From contig NZ_JAAGVC010000004.1 of the NCBI RefSeq assembly GCF_010858045.1, positions 124,001 through 188,000 on the forward strand: DNA of 64,000 nt, in the 5' to 3' direction. This document shows, in pieces, positions 20,101 through 32,100 of this stretch. The notes under the pieces are model-generated. The model worked only from the letters and a program-made list of their open reading frames with translations. It had not been told where the DNA came from and searched no databases. Within the stretch, counting starts at the first letter, position 1. Each line of letters starts with the position of its first letter. This DNA is from Nocardia cyriacigeorgica. GTDB taxonomy: Bacteria; Actinomycetota; Actinomycetes; Mycobacteriales; Mycobacteriaceae. The position numbers and the translations under genes were made by a program.

Positions 20101-23100
20101 CGGCCGGGGCCGTGTTCTCGACTGCCGGCGCATTGTGCGGCCCTTGGTCGGCTCCGGAGGCCACATCGAATTCCGCAACCGGCGGATGGCCTTCGATAGC
20201 CCCGATACGGTTGTCCTGCTGGTCGTCAGAACTGTCGGGTGCCGGCTGCCGGGATGGGTGGTCGAGCTCGGACGCGGGCTCAGGTGTTTCGGCTGCGCTG
20301 TCGCCGGTACCGAAGCGGCTCAGTACCCAAGGGTTTCGACGGTAGGTGTGGACCGCGGAGTCGGTCGACACGCGCGCACGGCGCTCGTCGATTCCCAAAG
20401 CGGCCGCGATTTCGGCCGCGCCCGGAGGCATTGCCCCTTTGCGGGCAGGCGCATCGGGTCCGAGGCTGCCACTCTGCTCCCCGTTCGATGGTCGCCGCCA
20501 CGGAATCGGTGCCGACGCGGGCTGCCGCGAGCTCCATGGGGTCGGCGGCGCCGGCGTCGGTGCAGTCGTCGGCTGGTGCGCAGATTCTGTGGTCGGATCA
20601 GCAGCACCGTTGTCGCCCTTTGCGCCAAAATCGCGGCCACCGATGCCCGGACGCAAGTCCATCGCCGCCCAGGTGATCTTGCCACCGTCGCGCATGTCGA
20701 TTCCGGCTCGGATGGCACGGTTCTGGCCGGCCAGATCCTGGACTCGCCATCCGCTGCCGGTTGCCGATGGCGCGAGGGGTAGCCGGTCGGCCACCGTGAC
20801 ATGGAATTCCAGTCCGTGTCTGCCGAGGGCGACCTGTCCGGTCAGCAGCGCTGCACCGCCCGGTGCGACCACGAGATTGTGCACGAGCTCGAGCGCGAGC
20901 ATGGCCGCAGCCGGGCGGGCGTCGGCACGTACGGCTTCCGCAGCGATGTCGGTGAATGCGCGGTCGACGAGTTCGAGCACGCGGCCGTAGGCCTGGTCTG
21001 CGTCGGTTCCGGCAGGGAACCGATGGACCGCGCGCACATACGGATCGGGTCCATCGTAAGGGCCGGACTTCGCGGCGGCGTCTTCGGTCTGTCGGTGGGC
21101 CTGCACCGATTCGACAGGAGCCGGGGGAACGACGGTGACCTCGGTGCTCGGCCGAGTCGATGGGCGGAAGACTATTTCGTATTCGGTGCTCGGGGCATAT
21201 CCGACACCCCGGTCGTAGGTGATCGTCAGTGACAGGACACCGGATCGGGAGATCTGCACAGAAAACGTTCTGCCCGAGCGCCAGGCATCGACAGTCATCC
21301 GCACCACCGACTCGGCCAACGCGGCGAGATCCCGGATTTCACGTTCGGTGCCCTGGCCATGCTCGTGCATGAAGTCCCGCACGAGCCCCCCGGCGATGCC
21401 CGCCGCCTCGCGGGACAGCGGGATGTCCATCTGCCGGTAGTGGATGTCCTCGTCCGGCGTAAAGAAGAACGGCGTGAAGCGTGCCTCCCAGGCCGCACGC
21501 GTCCGGGCCTGGGGATACACATCGTCCACGCTCTGGAACTCGGCGACGATACGGCGACGCCCGCGGGGCATCTCGGCCCGCCACGCGCTCGCGCGTTCAT
21601 CCAGGGCGCGCGCGACCTCCGGGGCCAGCTTGTTGTCGCCGGTGTGTTCGATCACCACCTGGAGGGCTTCGCCCGGCAGCGGCTGCACGTAGGCATTGAT
21701 GCTGCTCTCGGTGGTGACCATCAGCGTATCCGCGGCCACCACCGCCACTGTGGCGGCCACTGCCCCTCGCCGGTCATCCGGCCAGGACGGGGCGGCGGCA
21801 TCGATGGCGGACACGATCTTGGCGAACACGTCGTCGTCAGCGAACAGCCACAATGCCTTCGGTTGTGGTTCGCGGCTGCCCGGCCCGCCAGTGCGGGCGA
21901 AAGGCGGCGGGGTTCGGTCGCGAGCATCGGTCGGTGTCGCGGCCGGTCGAGCCGAACCATCTGCCGCCGCCTGCCTACGCGCGCGTTCGGCTTTCGCTTG
22001 CTTCGCGAGATAGCCGGCGATGATCCGCTGTCCCTCGGTCGCCGTCTGCCACCGCTGTGCAGTATGGGCCTCGGCGAAGGCCTCGGTCAGGTTGAGATAT
22101 TCGATCGTGTGTTCAGGCGCGTTCTCGACGTAGCTGTACCCGCTGAGCCCCGCCGCTCCCGCTGCGAGATACTCCAGGAATCCGGTGAGGTGCTCGGGGA
22201 GGTGATGCTCGAAGAAACCCTCGACCAACTCGGGCAGAAACTCATGCCAGTTCGGGTGAGCGTCGCCGTGGTGGAGGTACAGCTGGGTTTCTCTTTCCGC
22301 CACCGTGTCGACCCGATGGCGGAACTCTGACAGCTGCTCCGGGGCATTGGCACGCAGGTACTGCTCGGCGAATTCGACGAAGATCCAGGCCCATTGGTTC
22401 TTCTCCGAGTTGGAGTAGCCGGTACCCGCGGCGCCGTCCGCCGGATACATTGCGATCGCATGGCCGAGCTCATGGCTGATGGTCCCGCGGATGGGCTCGT
22501 CGCGGGGACCGGCGTGAAATCCGCTGTCGGTATCGTCTTCGGTGACGTGTCTGGTCAGCGCCCTGTTTATCGCGTATCGCTCGTTCCAGTGCAGAATCAG
22601 GCCGTCGTCCGCGAAGTCGATTTGGGCGTAGACGTTCTCGTTCGCGAGCGGAGCGATGACGATCCTGGTGACGTCGGTGCCGCCGAACTCGTCGTAGTGG
22701 TGGCGATACTCATCGGCGAAATCGCGGATGGTCTGCGGTTTGACATCGGCCATGTCGAAACCGACGAGCTCGAGTCCGAATTCGGTTTCCAGCTCGTGGA
22801 TCATCGGTGCTTTGACCTCGTGCAGGCGCGCCTCGAAAGCGGTCAGCGGACGGGCCAGCGCGGCTTCGTTCCGGCCGTCCCATTCCCTGGCCAGGTCCAC
22901 CAACAGCCGATGAAGCACCCGATGTCCGGATGTGACACTCGGATCGCTGTTCTCGACCAGTTCGAACGCATCAGGGAGTGCGGTCCGCACATCCAAAGAC
23001 GCATCGGCACGGAAATGCATCGGGTCGAACTGGGTGAAGAGCCACTCCACAAAACTGAGCTCGGACTCGGCAATGCGCAGTTCTTGTTCCTTGTGCGTGC

Positions 23101-26100
23101 GCAATCTGCTGACAGCGTATGCTTCGGCCCGCCAACGTCCGGCATGAATCATGGCGCCTGCGAAGGCGTGGAGGGCAACTCTACGGATGTCTTCGGCCGA
23201 TATCGTGGCGTCCTCAGAGTTGACCTCGATATACAGGGTCTGCGCAGAAACCTCGCCATTTTCATCGACCCTCGGCACTGCGTGGGCGACCAGTTCTTCG
23301 CTGTTCGCCCGGACGTCGACCCGGACGGTCGGCAGCTGGATCGGATACTGCACCAGCAGCTCATGGATGGTCTGTACAAGCGCGTGGGCAGGGCTGTAAT
23401 CCAGCAGCTCCCAACCACGAATCGCGGTGTACGGGTGCCTCGCTTCGAAGGCTTTGATCAGGTCGTCCAAGGACGGATACCGCTCGAAATCCAGTGCAGC
23501 GCGGTGGTCTGAGTCGATGAACTTCTCGATCGCCGCGGTGAGGGGGCCGAGCCCGGCCTGATGGTCGCCGAGTTGCCGCAACTCTGCCAACGGGTCACTA
23601 CCCGGGACGCCCCAACCCCATGATCTGCTGGGCGGAAGGCCGAGCACCGCGTGCAGGGAACCCTCGAGCTCATGCAGCTCTTCCATCCACCGCCCGCGCT
23701 CGAGCGGACTGAGATCCCCGGCTTGCACAGCCGTTTCGGCGGCGATCCGCCGCCCGAGCCACCGCGCGATCTGCTCGGCCCTGGAGTCGTTATCGATGGC
23801 GTGCCAGTCCGGCTCTGTCAACGCGCCCAACGCATTCCGGATCGGCTGCAAAGCCTGCAGGACCGACTGCGAGGCCGTTAGCAGGGTGGTGTCGATCCGC
23901 AACAACGTCGCAAGTTCCGCGCGCGCTCTTTCGAGCTGCTCAGTGCCGACGACGGTCTGTCCCCAGGTGGGCGCCGTATCCTCCTGCGATGCGGGTGCGG
24001 CGTGATCAGGTCCGTCGGATCTCGGCAACTCGCCTGGTGCGTGACCCCAGGGAGTCGAACTGCCCGACCGGGGGGAGTCCGGTGATGCCGCTGCTTGCCG
24101 TCGCCGCGGCGTCGCGTGCGGATCGACCCCGCTCGCAGGCGGAGGGGTTCCTACCTCAGGTTCTGGCGCTACTTCATCGATATCGGCGAGTACGTCGGCA
24201 ACCGTTCGTGGGGGTGGCCGGCCGTCATCCCCGGGCTGGGGGGCGATCTCGTCGATGTCAGCGAGAACCTCGGCGACCGATCGCGCAGTCGATATCGGCG
24301 GCGCCGCGCCATCTCGCCGATCCGGCAGGTCTTCGCCGAGAACCCTGGCGATATCGTCGACGACGTCGCTCGAGCCGGGGCGGAGCATCGACACGGGCCC
24401 CGTTGCGGCGTCAACTCCGGGCGCCACATCACCCGCAGCCGTGGGTCGTAGATCCACAGTCGCCCAGGTGATCGTGCCGCCACCCCAGGAGTCGGTTCCC
24501 GAACGCGCTGCCAGCCGATCGTGCACCTGTCCGTCGCCGGTAGCCGGATGGCGGTCGGCCAGCGCGACCCGGAATTCGAGACCGTGTGTGCCCATCGTCA
24601 CCATGGCGGTGAGCAAGGCCTCACCGCCGCGGTTCGCCACGAAGTTCTCGACCATACCAAGCGTCAAGGTCATTGCCGCTCCCCTGGCGTCGCTGCGCAC
24701 GAGTTCGCTCGGAATGGAGTCGAATACCTGATCGACGACCACTGCCGGCTCGACCGAGCCGTCGGCCGCCGTGAACAAACGTTCTGCTCGGGCGAAAGCG
24801 TCGTCACCGTCGAACAGGTCGCTCGCATTCGCCGCCGGATCGCCGCCGACCGCCCAGTGCAGTCCGACCAGCCAGCTGTTGCCGTAGAACGCGAGCGCTG
24901 CGGGCGATTGCGGCGCCCAGCCGGCCGTGCGCTGGAAGAGCTCGACAATCTGTTCCGTGCGGTGCGCGCCTTCGGCGGTCACGGTCAGTACCTTGCTGCC
25001 CGGTGCACCGGACACCGCCACCGCCAACCGCCACGGACCGTCATTTCCTGCTCGTGCCGCGAACTCCGATACCCGGTGGGCAAGTACGGTTTCGGCGGCT
25101 GTGAGCTGAGCGGAGTCGGTCCACCCGTGTCGTGTCATTTCGTCGCGGATCGCCCGCCGGACCTCGCCGCTTCGTGCTTCGATATCCGCTGCCCGAGTGA
25201 GGTGAATGCCGGGTTGCGGTGGGCCCGACGTCCGGAACACGACCGTGTGGTCGGTCGACTCGCCGTCGGTCGTCCGGTCACGGACGATTGCCATGGACAC
25301 CAGCCCCGAGCGGGTGATCTCGGCGGTGAACGCAGTGCCCTCCCGCCAGGTGTACACAGCGTTCTGCACGAGGTTCTGGGCCAGATTCATGGCCTCGACA
25401 GCGTCCTGGTGGCCGGTGCGGCCGGCCAGTAGCCGGTGCATCACCTCGCGCGCGAGCTGGACGCTGCGGCGCTGGGGACCGATCTCGAGCATTCGTGACG
25501 CCACTGCGGGATCGTCGTGAGCGGGATCGGTGGGACGCGTGACCAGCGTGTGGTCGATCCGCCGGAAATCAGCGACGACGCGCCGGTGCGAGCCATCGGC
25601 ATCAATCGACCACGATTCCGTTGTGCTTTCCAGCGCCGCCACGAGCTCTGGTGGTGTATCACCATCGGTGCGGTACCCGATCGTCACCCGCAGACCGAAC
25701 TCACCCCGCGGCTCGGCAGAAACGGTCGCACGGACATTCTGCGGGGCATGAGCCACTGCCTCGTGAACAGTGCCGATGACCTCTGAGCGAGTGATCACCG
25801 GCCAACCGGGGGCGGCGCCGTTGATCGCTGTCTCCAGCCGTGCGACCAGCTCCGGATCCTCCGGAGAGATACGCGCGGATGTTGCCCGCGCCCGCTCCGG
25901 ATCAGCGTCGTACACCGGTACGAAAGCGTCGTCGTCCGCGTAACCCGTACCTTCGGCCGGCGGTGGGGAATCCTGCCACGGCACGGTGGCCAGAAGCAGG
26001 ACCTGGTGTGGCTCGGCGTCGAGCATTCGCACCGACACATCAGCGTGGTCCCTGCCGAGGGCCGCCGTGAGTCGCCCGACGCCGCGCCGGGCCTCCGCGA

Positions 26101-29100
26101 CGAGTTCTTGGCGCAGCCCCTCCGGAACATTTTCGCCGACCGGATCGGTGCTCGCATCCGGCACCCGAGGTGCACGGTCGGCCAAGACAGCGACGAGATT
26201 GCCCGCTGTGTCGGTTCCATCACCGAACACCGTCCAGGCGGTGTAGCCGTCGTTGCTGTACTCGATGTCATGGGCGTCGGCGTACATCGAGGGGAGGTGC
26301 AGCTGCGCACGGCCGGTCCCGCGCACGCGGCTCTCGATGGCGACCGCGTCGGCGCCGGCAAGCTCCGTCAGCCACGTCACCACCAGCACCGCCTCGGCCT
26401 CCGGATGGCCGGCAACGCTGCTCACGATCTCATCGAGCAGCAGTAACAGCAGCTCGCCACGCTGGTCCGGCCAGGTATTGCCGCCGTCGAACAGTTCGCC
26501 GACCAGCTCCTCGACCTGCGCGCGGGCCTCCTCCGCTGAGCTGTCCTGCCCGATTTCGAGGATGCGGACCAGAGCTTGCCCGACCGGTCGCTGGTCGAGG
26601 TCCGAGTCATCGGCGAGAGTTGTCCGGGCACGATCGCCGGTCGCGCCCAGTGGCGTCGGTACCGCAGGCAGCGCGGTCGGGTGCGATGCGGGCCCCGAGG
26701 GCGTTCCGGCGGCAGTGGCGGTGTCGTCCCATCCCTCGTGCGGCCGATCCTGCGGGTGATGGAAGCCGAGCCAGGGCTGCTGTTGATCGAAGGTCGTGGC
26801 GGATGCGGCGTCATCGGTGGTCCGCGCGGCGCGGGGCTCGGAGAGCGGGTAGCCGAGTTCACTGGCCACCCGTCGGATCAACGCGGCATCCGCGGCGCTG
26901 GGACCGGGGAGCCCGCGCACGGCGAGGGAGACGGTGCTCTGCGGCTTTCCGGTGAGCGTGGCAATGGTTTTCTGGGTGACCGGACGGGTGCGGTCGACAT
27001 CTGACAGGTCCACCGGCAGGCCGGGATCGGTCTGGACGACGAACTGGGCCGGGTCGACGGCGAGGAATCCTTCGAGGGCCTCGAGGAATTGCTCGAATTG
27101 CTCTGTTCCGCCCGTCTTTTCATGGATCGAACGCAGCTCGCTCAATGCGTCGTTACCCCAGTCCGCCACTGGTTCCTGCCGCAGTCCGGGCAGACCCAGC
27201 ATGGTGGCCAGTTCGCGGTTGAGCGCATCGACCGCCCGAGTTCGATCCGCCACCGTGCCCGGGTTGTTCCCGCGCACGGTGGAATCGGCGATCGTGTGAT
27301 GCAGTCCGATCAGGTCCCCGAACCAGCCCCGGATTCCGAGGAGATCCCCCGTAGCCAGCGCGCGCGTCCAATCGGCGTCATCGAAGAGTCGCAGCTCGAT
27401 CGTGACGGTGCGCAAGGCTTCCCGCACCCGTCCGTGAGTTACCTCAGCGGGCTCGGCGCCGACCGCATCCGCCAGCGCCTTCCGCGCTTCCAGAGCCTCG
27501 CGATTCGGGGAACTGCCTCGCACCGAGTCATCGAGTGCTGCTACTCGGCTCGTGGTCGGCGGTGTTCCGGTCGTCGGCCGGTGAGCCGGACGCCGAGCGT
27601 GGGCATGGTCGGACCCGTCGCTCGTAGGATCGAACGCAGTGACCCTTCCTGGGTCGAAGCCGCCCGGTGGTTTCATGACCCCCGGATGATCCGGCGCGTT
27701 CCACGGGTGACGAGTGGGGCTGGGTGTGCGGGAGGTGGCCGAGAGGCGCGGTACGGGATCTCCCGGCCCTGCTACGTCACTGCCCGGCGGCCTGGTGGGG
27801 AAGAGTTCCTCCAACCGCCGCAGGACGTTGCCCAGTTGATCCGTCGCAGACTCGGGGTCTGCATTGATACGCGCCTGATGCTCTTCCCTTGCCAGTCGCT
27901 GTCCCCGCTGGAAGGCGGTCTCCTCGGCGGGCATGGCCGGACCGGTCTCGGTCGGGCTCTGCGTGGAGACGGGAACGCGCGCGCCGGTGACGGCAACGGA
28001 TTCTACGAGATAGCCGGCCATTCGGCGCACCGCGCCCGCGACCATGAATTCGATTGTGGGCTCGGACAACCCCAGTCGCTGCGCCACCGTGGCGGGGGAC
28101 TCACCTCGTTCGAGCAGCCCGACGACGATCTGCCGCTGTTGGGTGCCCAGCCGGCCCAGGGCGTCCTGTAGCTGCCGAACGTTCGCCGACGCGATGGCGG
28201 CGCGTCGAGGATCTGCCTCGATCTGTGCATCAGCGAGCACATCGGCCAGCTGTCGCGCCGCGCGCATTCCTTCGTCGCGGATCGTCTCGCGCGCGGCGGC
28301 CGGGATGAACTGCCCCGAGCGCAGTATTCGCAACGCTCTGCGTTCCCGCGGCGTGAGCGATCCGATGGCCTCAACCATCTGCTCGGCGGTGGTCGCCGCC
28401 AGTGTCTGCTCAGGGTCGGGGGTTGCGGACGCATCCAAAGTTGCGAGCAACTCGGCGCGGAAACTCTCGAGGCGAGGCCGGCTGTCCGCCTGCCAGGGGT
28501 GGTCGCCGAGCGTAACGCGGCCTGACTGCCGGTCGTCGGAATGCTTCCTTGGATCCGGAAACTCGTTGAAGCGGCTGAAGACTGCCGGATCTCTGCCATC
28601 GGCGCCGGACAGGCGATCGGGTCTGCCCACCAGCCTGTGACGTTCGGGGGCGAGGGGGTTGAACTCGGCATCGGGTCTATGGCCGACCTGGGGACCAGGT
28701 GTGGGGGATGTGGCGGGTGTGCCGCCGTCGGCGGGTCGAGCGACGGCGATACCGCGCGATTCGAGGTATGGGCCGACGTCCGGATCGTCGCCCAGGGACC
28801 CCTCGACGATCGAACGCAGGCCGATCTCTTCGTGCCGGAAGATCGTTTCGCGCATCCAGTCGCCGACAGCGCTGGTGAACCCGTCCTGCTCGATTCGCTG
28901 CTCGGTCGTTCTGGCGACGATCTTGGCGAGTATCTCGCCGACGGGGTACGCGTACATGACACCGCCGTAGGACGAGCCGATGATGTGGCCGAAATGTTGC
29001 AGGGGATGGCTGTCGAGGACATACGGCAGATCGAGTCCGTGCCGGGCCAGTTCGGAGTCTTCGAGATCGCGGACCAGCGCCGCGAGGTCCGTGCCCGGCG

Positions 29101-32100
29101 GGGTGCTCACGAGGTTGCGGACCAGCGCCTCGAGGTCCGTTCCTGCCGGGATGTCTTCGGGACTACGGACCAGCGCCCGCAGCTCCGCCGCTGCCGGCGG
29201 GAGGCCGTCCGGTGTGCTCATGTGCCACAGCAGATCGAGACGTGTGTAGGCAAAGTTGCGGGCGGTGCCCAATCCGCGGCGAGATTGCTTGTTTGCCAGC
29301 AGCGCCTCGATCATCTGCGGCGGCATCGGCTCGCCGGTTTCGTAATGCCTGGCGTACTCGCCGATGACCTCCGGACGCGACCAGAACATTTCCATCACCT
29401 GGGCCGGGAACTCGGCCCAACTGCGTGGTTTGTGGCTGCCGAGCAGCTCTCGCACGCCGTCACCGACGGTGATGTTCACACCGTGCCCGAACTCGTGGAA
29501 AATGGTGACGACATTGTCCGGGATCAGTTTTTCCGGTTCGCCGGCTTCCGGTTTGACGAAGTTGGTGGTGACGACGCATACGGGGAGTTGCCCGGTCGGC
29601 ACGAACTTGTTGATGATTCCCTGCGTCCATGCCCCGCCACGCTTACCCGGTCTGGCGAACGGGTCGTGCAGAATCAGTCCGAGTTTGCTCCCTTGTTCAT
29701 CGGTGACCTCGTAGGAGCGGACATCCGGATGGAACGTCGGGATATCAGGGCGTTCGGTGAAAGTCAGGCCGAAGAATTCCTTCGCGAAGGAGAAGAACCC
29801 GTCCTCGAGTACCTGATGCAGGATCAGGTAGTCCTGTGCCTTATTGTTGATCTGCGCGATCTCGGCGTCGGCGTTGGCGAGAGCCAGGCGGCGAGCGTAG
29901 GGCGCATCCCACGATTCCAGCTGCTCCACGCCGAGCAGCTCGGCACCTTCTGCCAATTCCTCCTTCGCTGCGGCTACTATCGACGGGAGGAGCTTGTCCA
30001 ACAGGGCAAACCATTGTTGCGGACTGACGGGCTCGTCTTCCGTCGCGAACGTGGCGTGATCGGGATAGCCGAGTAGGTTGGCGCGTTCGGCGCGCAGCAA
30101 CATCACCTGGACCGCGATGTGAGTGTTGTCATGCGGTCCGCCCCGGCCGATTTCGGTCGCCGCCCGCTCCAGCCGCTCGCGCAGGGCTCGGTCGTCCAGC
30201 GTCGTGAGCAGTGGTTGATAGTTACCGGAAGCGGCGGGGGTGAGCTCGATGACGTAGCCATCGGTAAAACCCCGCTTTACAGCCGCGGATTTCGCATCGT
30301 CGATCTGCGACTGCGACATGCCGGACAGGCTGTCGAGATCGGTGACGTACAGGGCCGCCGCATCTGTAGCCGCCGATACGTTGGTGTCGTACTCATTGAT
30401 CAGTTCGGCGATCCGTTTGTCGATCGTCCTGAGCAGCTCCTGTTTTCCGGGCGGTAGGTCGATGCCGGTTCGGCGGAAATCCTGGTATAGGCGTTCCAGA
30501 TGTTCTGCGGTGGCAGCATCGAGATCCAGTTCACCACGCTGATGCTGCTCATGAAGTGCCTTGACCCGTTCGAAGAACGACTTGCTGGTGAAGATGTCAC
30601 TGCGAAGACCGGACCCCATCGCCGAGATTTCCGGAATGATCTCGTCTATTCCGGGGAACCGTTCGGGATCCTTCAGGTTGCCGGCGATGACATGAACCGC
30701 ATTGACGACACGGTCGAGCAGCTTTCCCGCAGCAGCGAAGCGGTCCAGCGTGTTGGCGATATTCGCGGGTTCTCGGTTGTTGGAAATCTCTTCTATCTCC
30801 GAGAGGACCTCCGCGACCGCGGTTCGCATAGCGGGTATCAAGTGCTCGGATTCGAGCAGATCCCAGCGCACCATCCCGTAAGCATCGACGTTCTCGTCCG
30901 CGGCGATCAGCGGGTTCGAGCGGTCGGCGAGCGGTTCGGATGCGTCCGTCGAGGTGCCCTCGGGCAGCGAAACGGGCTGGGCGCCTGTGTCTTCCGCACC
31001 GACGTGGTCTGACCGGCCGGTCGGGTCGGCTGTGGCGTGGTTACCGACGGCGGGATCCGGCGCGTGTTCCGATTCCGGAACGAAAGTCCCGTCGAATGGC
31101 GCTTCGCGCGCGAGCTGGGCCAGGTGGGATCTGATCTGTGTGAACCACGCACTGTGGCCGTGTCGCTCGAATACTTCCTTCTCGTCGTACAGGCGGTTCC
31201 AGAGATCGACGATCTTCACTCGTGGGGTACCGGAAGGAACCCATGCCGAGGCCCGCTCGAGCTCGGCGGCGAAGCGTTGCTGCCAGTCATCGAACGACTC
31301 GGCGCGGGCAGATTCATCGGCAGGCGCTACCACCGGAGACAGCGCTCCGCTGCCTTTTCGCAGGGCATCTTTGATCTTGTTCGCGAGCTGCTTCGGGTTC
31401 GCGGCGTGCCAGCCATCGAAATACCGGGCGATCACGACGTCTGTGCCGAAGCCGCCTCTTGGTTGTGCGATCTCCACCCCGCCGCGGCCGTCGGGCGCCA
31501 TCGGGATATCGATCTTCAGCCCGCCGACTTCGATCTCTTGACGCGTCTGCATCAGCGGTCGCCCGGCCAGCGGTTCGCGCCACTGCGTGGATGCGGAGGT
31601 TTCGCGGTTGAGGAATCGCCGGGCCACCTCGCGCGAGCTGAACGGTTCTTCGGCGACGGTGGCGATATCGCGCCGGGTGTCGCGGACGAGAGCGGCCGTC
31701 GCACCGGAGGCGGGTCCGTCGTCGGCAGCGAGCCGAGCGGCGATGTCGCCGACCTTCGTTGCCGGGGTTATCTCGCCGATGGGCTTCATCCATGTGTCGA
31801 AGCCGGCTGCGCCGGGAAGCAGATTCGCGCTGCGATAGGTGAGATACATCAGCAGGAACGTCGAGCTCATCTCTGCCGCGACCAGAGGTCTTTCCGGTCC
31901 GAGGCGTTCGGTCGAGATGTGGTAAGCCCTGCCCTGGGAACTCGGGCCCACATGCGCATGGAAGATGTCGAACGGCGGCTCCGGCGTCAGCGCGTGGGTG
32001 AGTTCTGGGTAATCCCCGCCCCTGGCGACGACGGCCTCGAGCAAGGCCCGCCGATGCCTGCCCGACGTGGCGACAATCCACAATTGCGCCGAGTGGCCAT

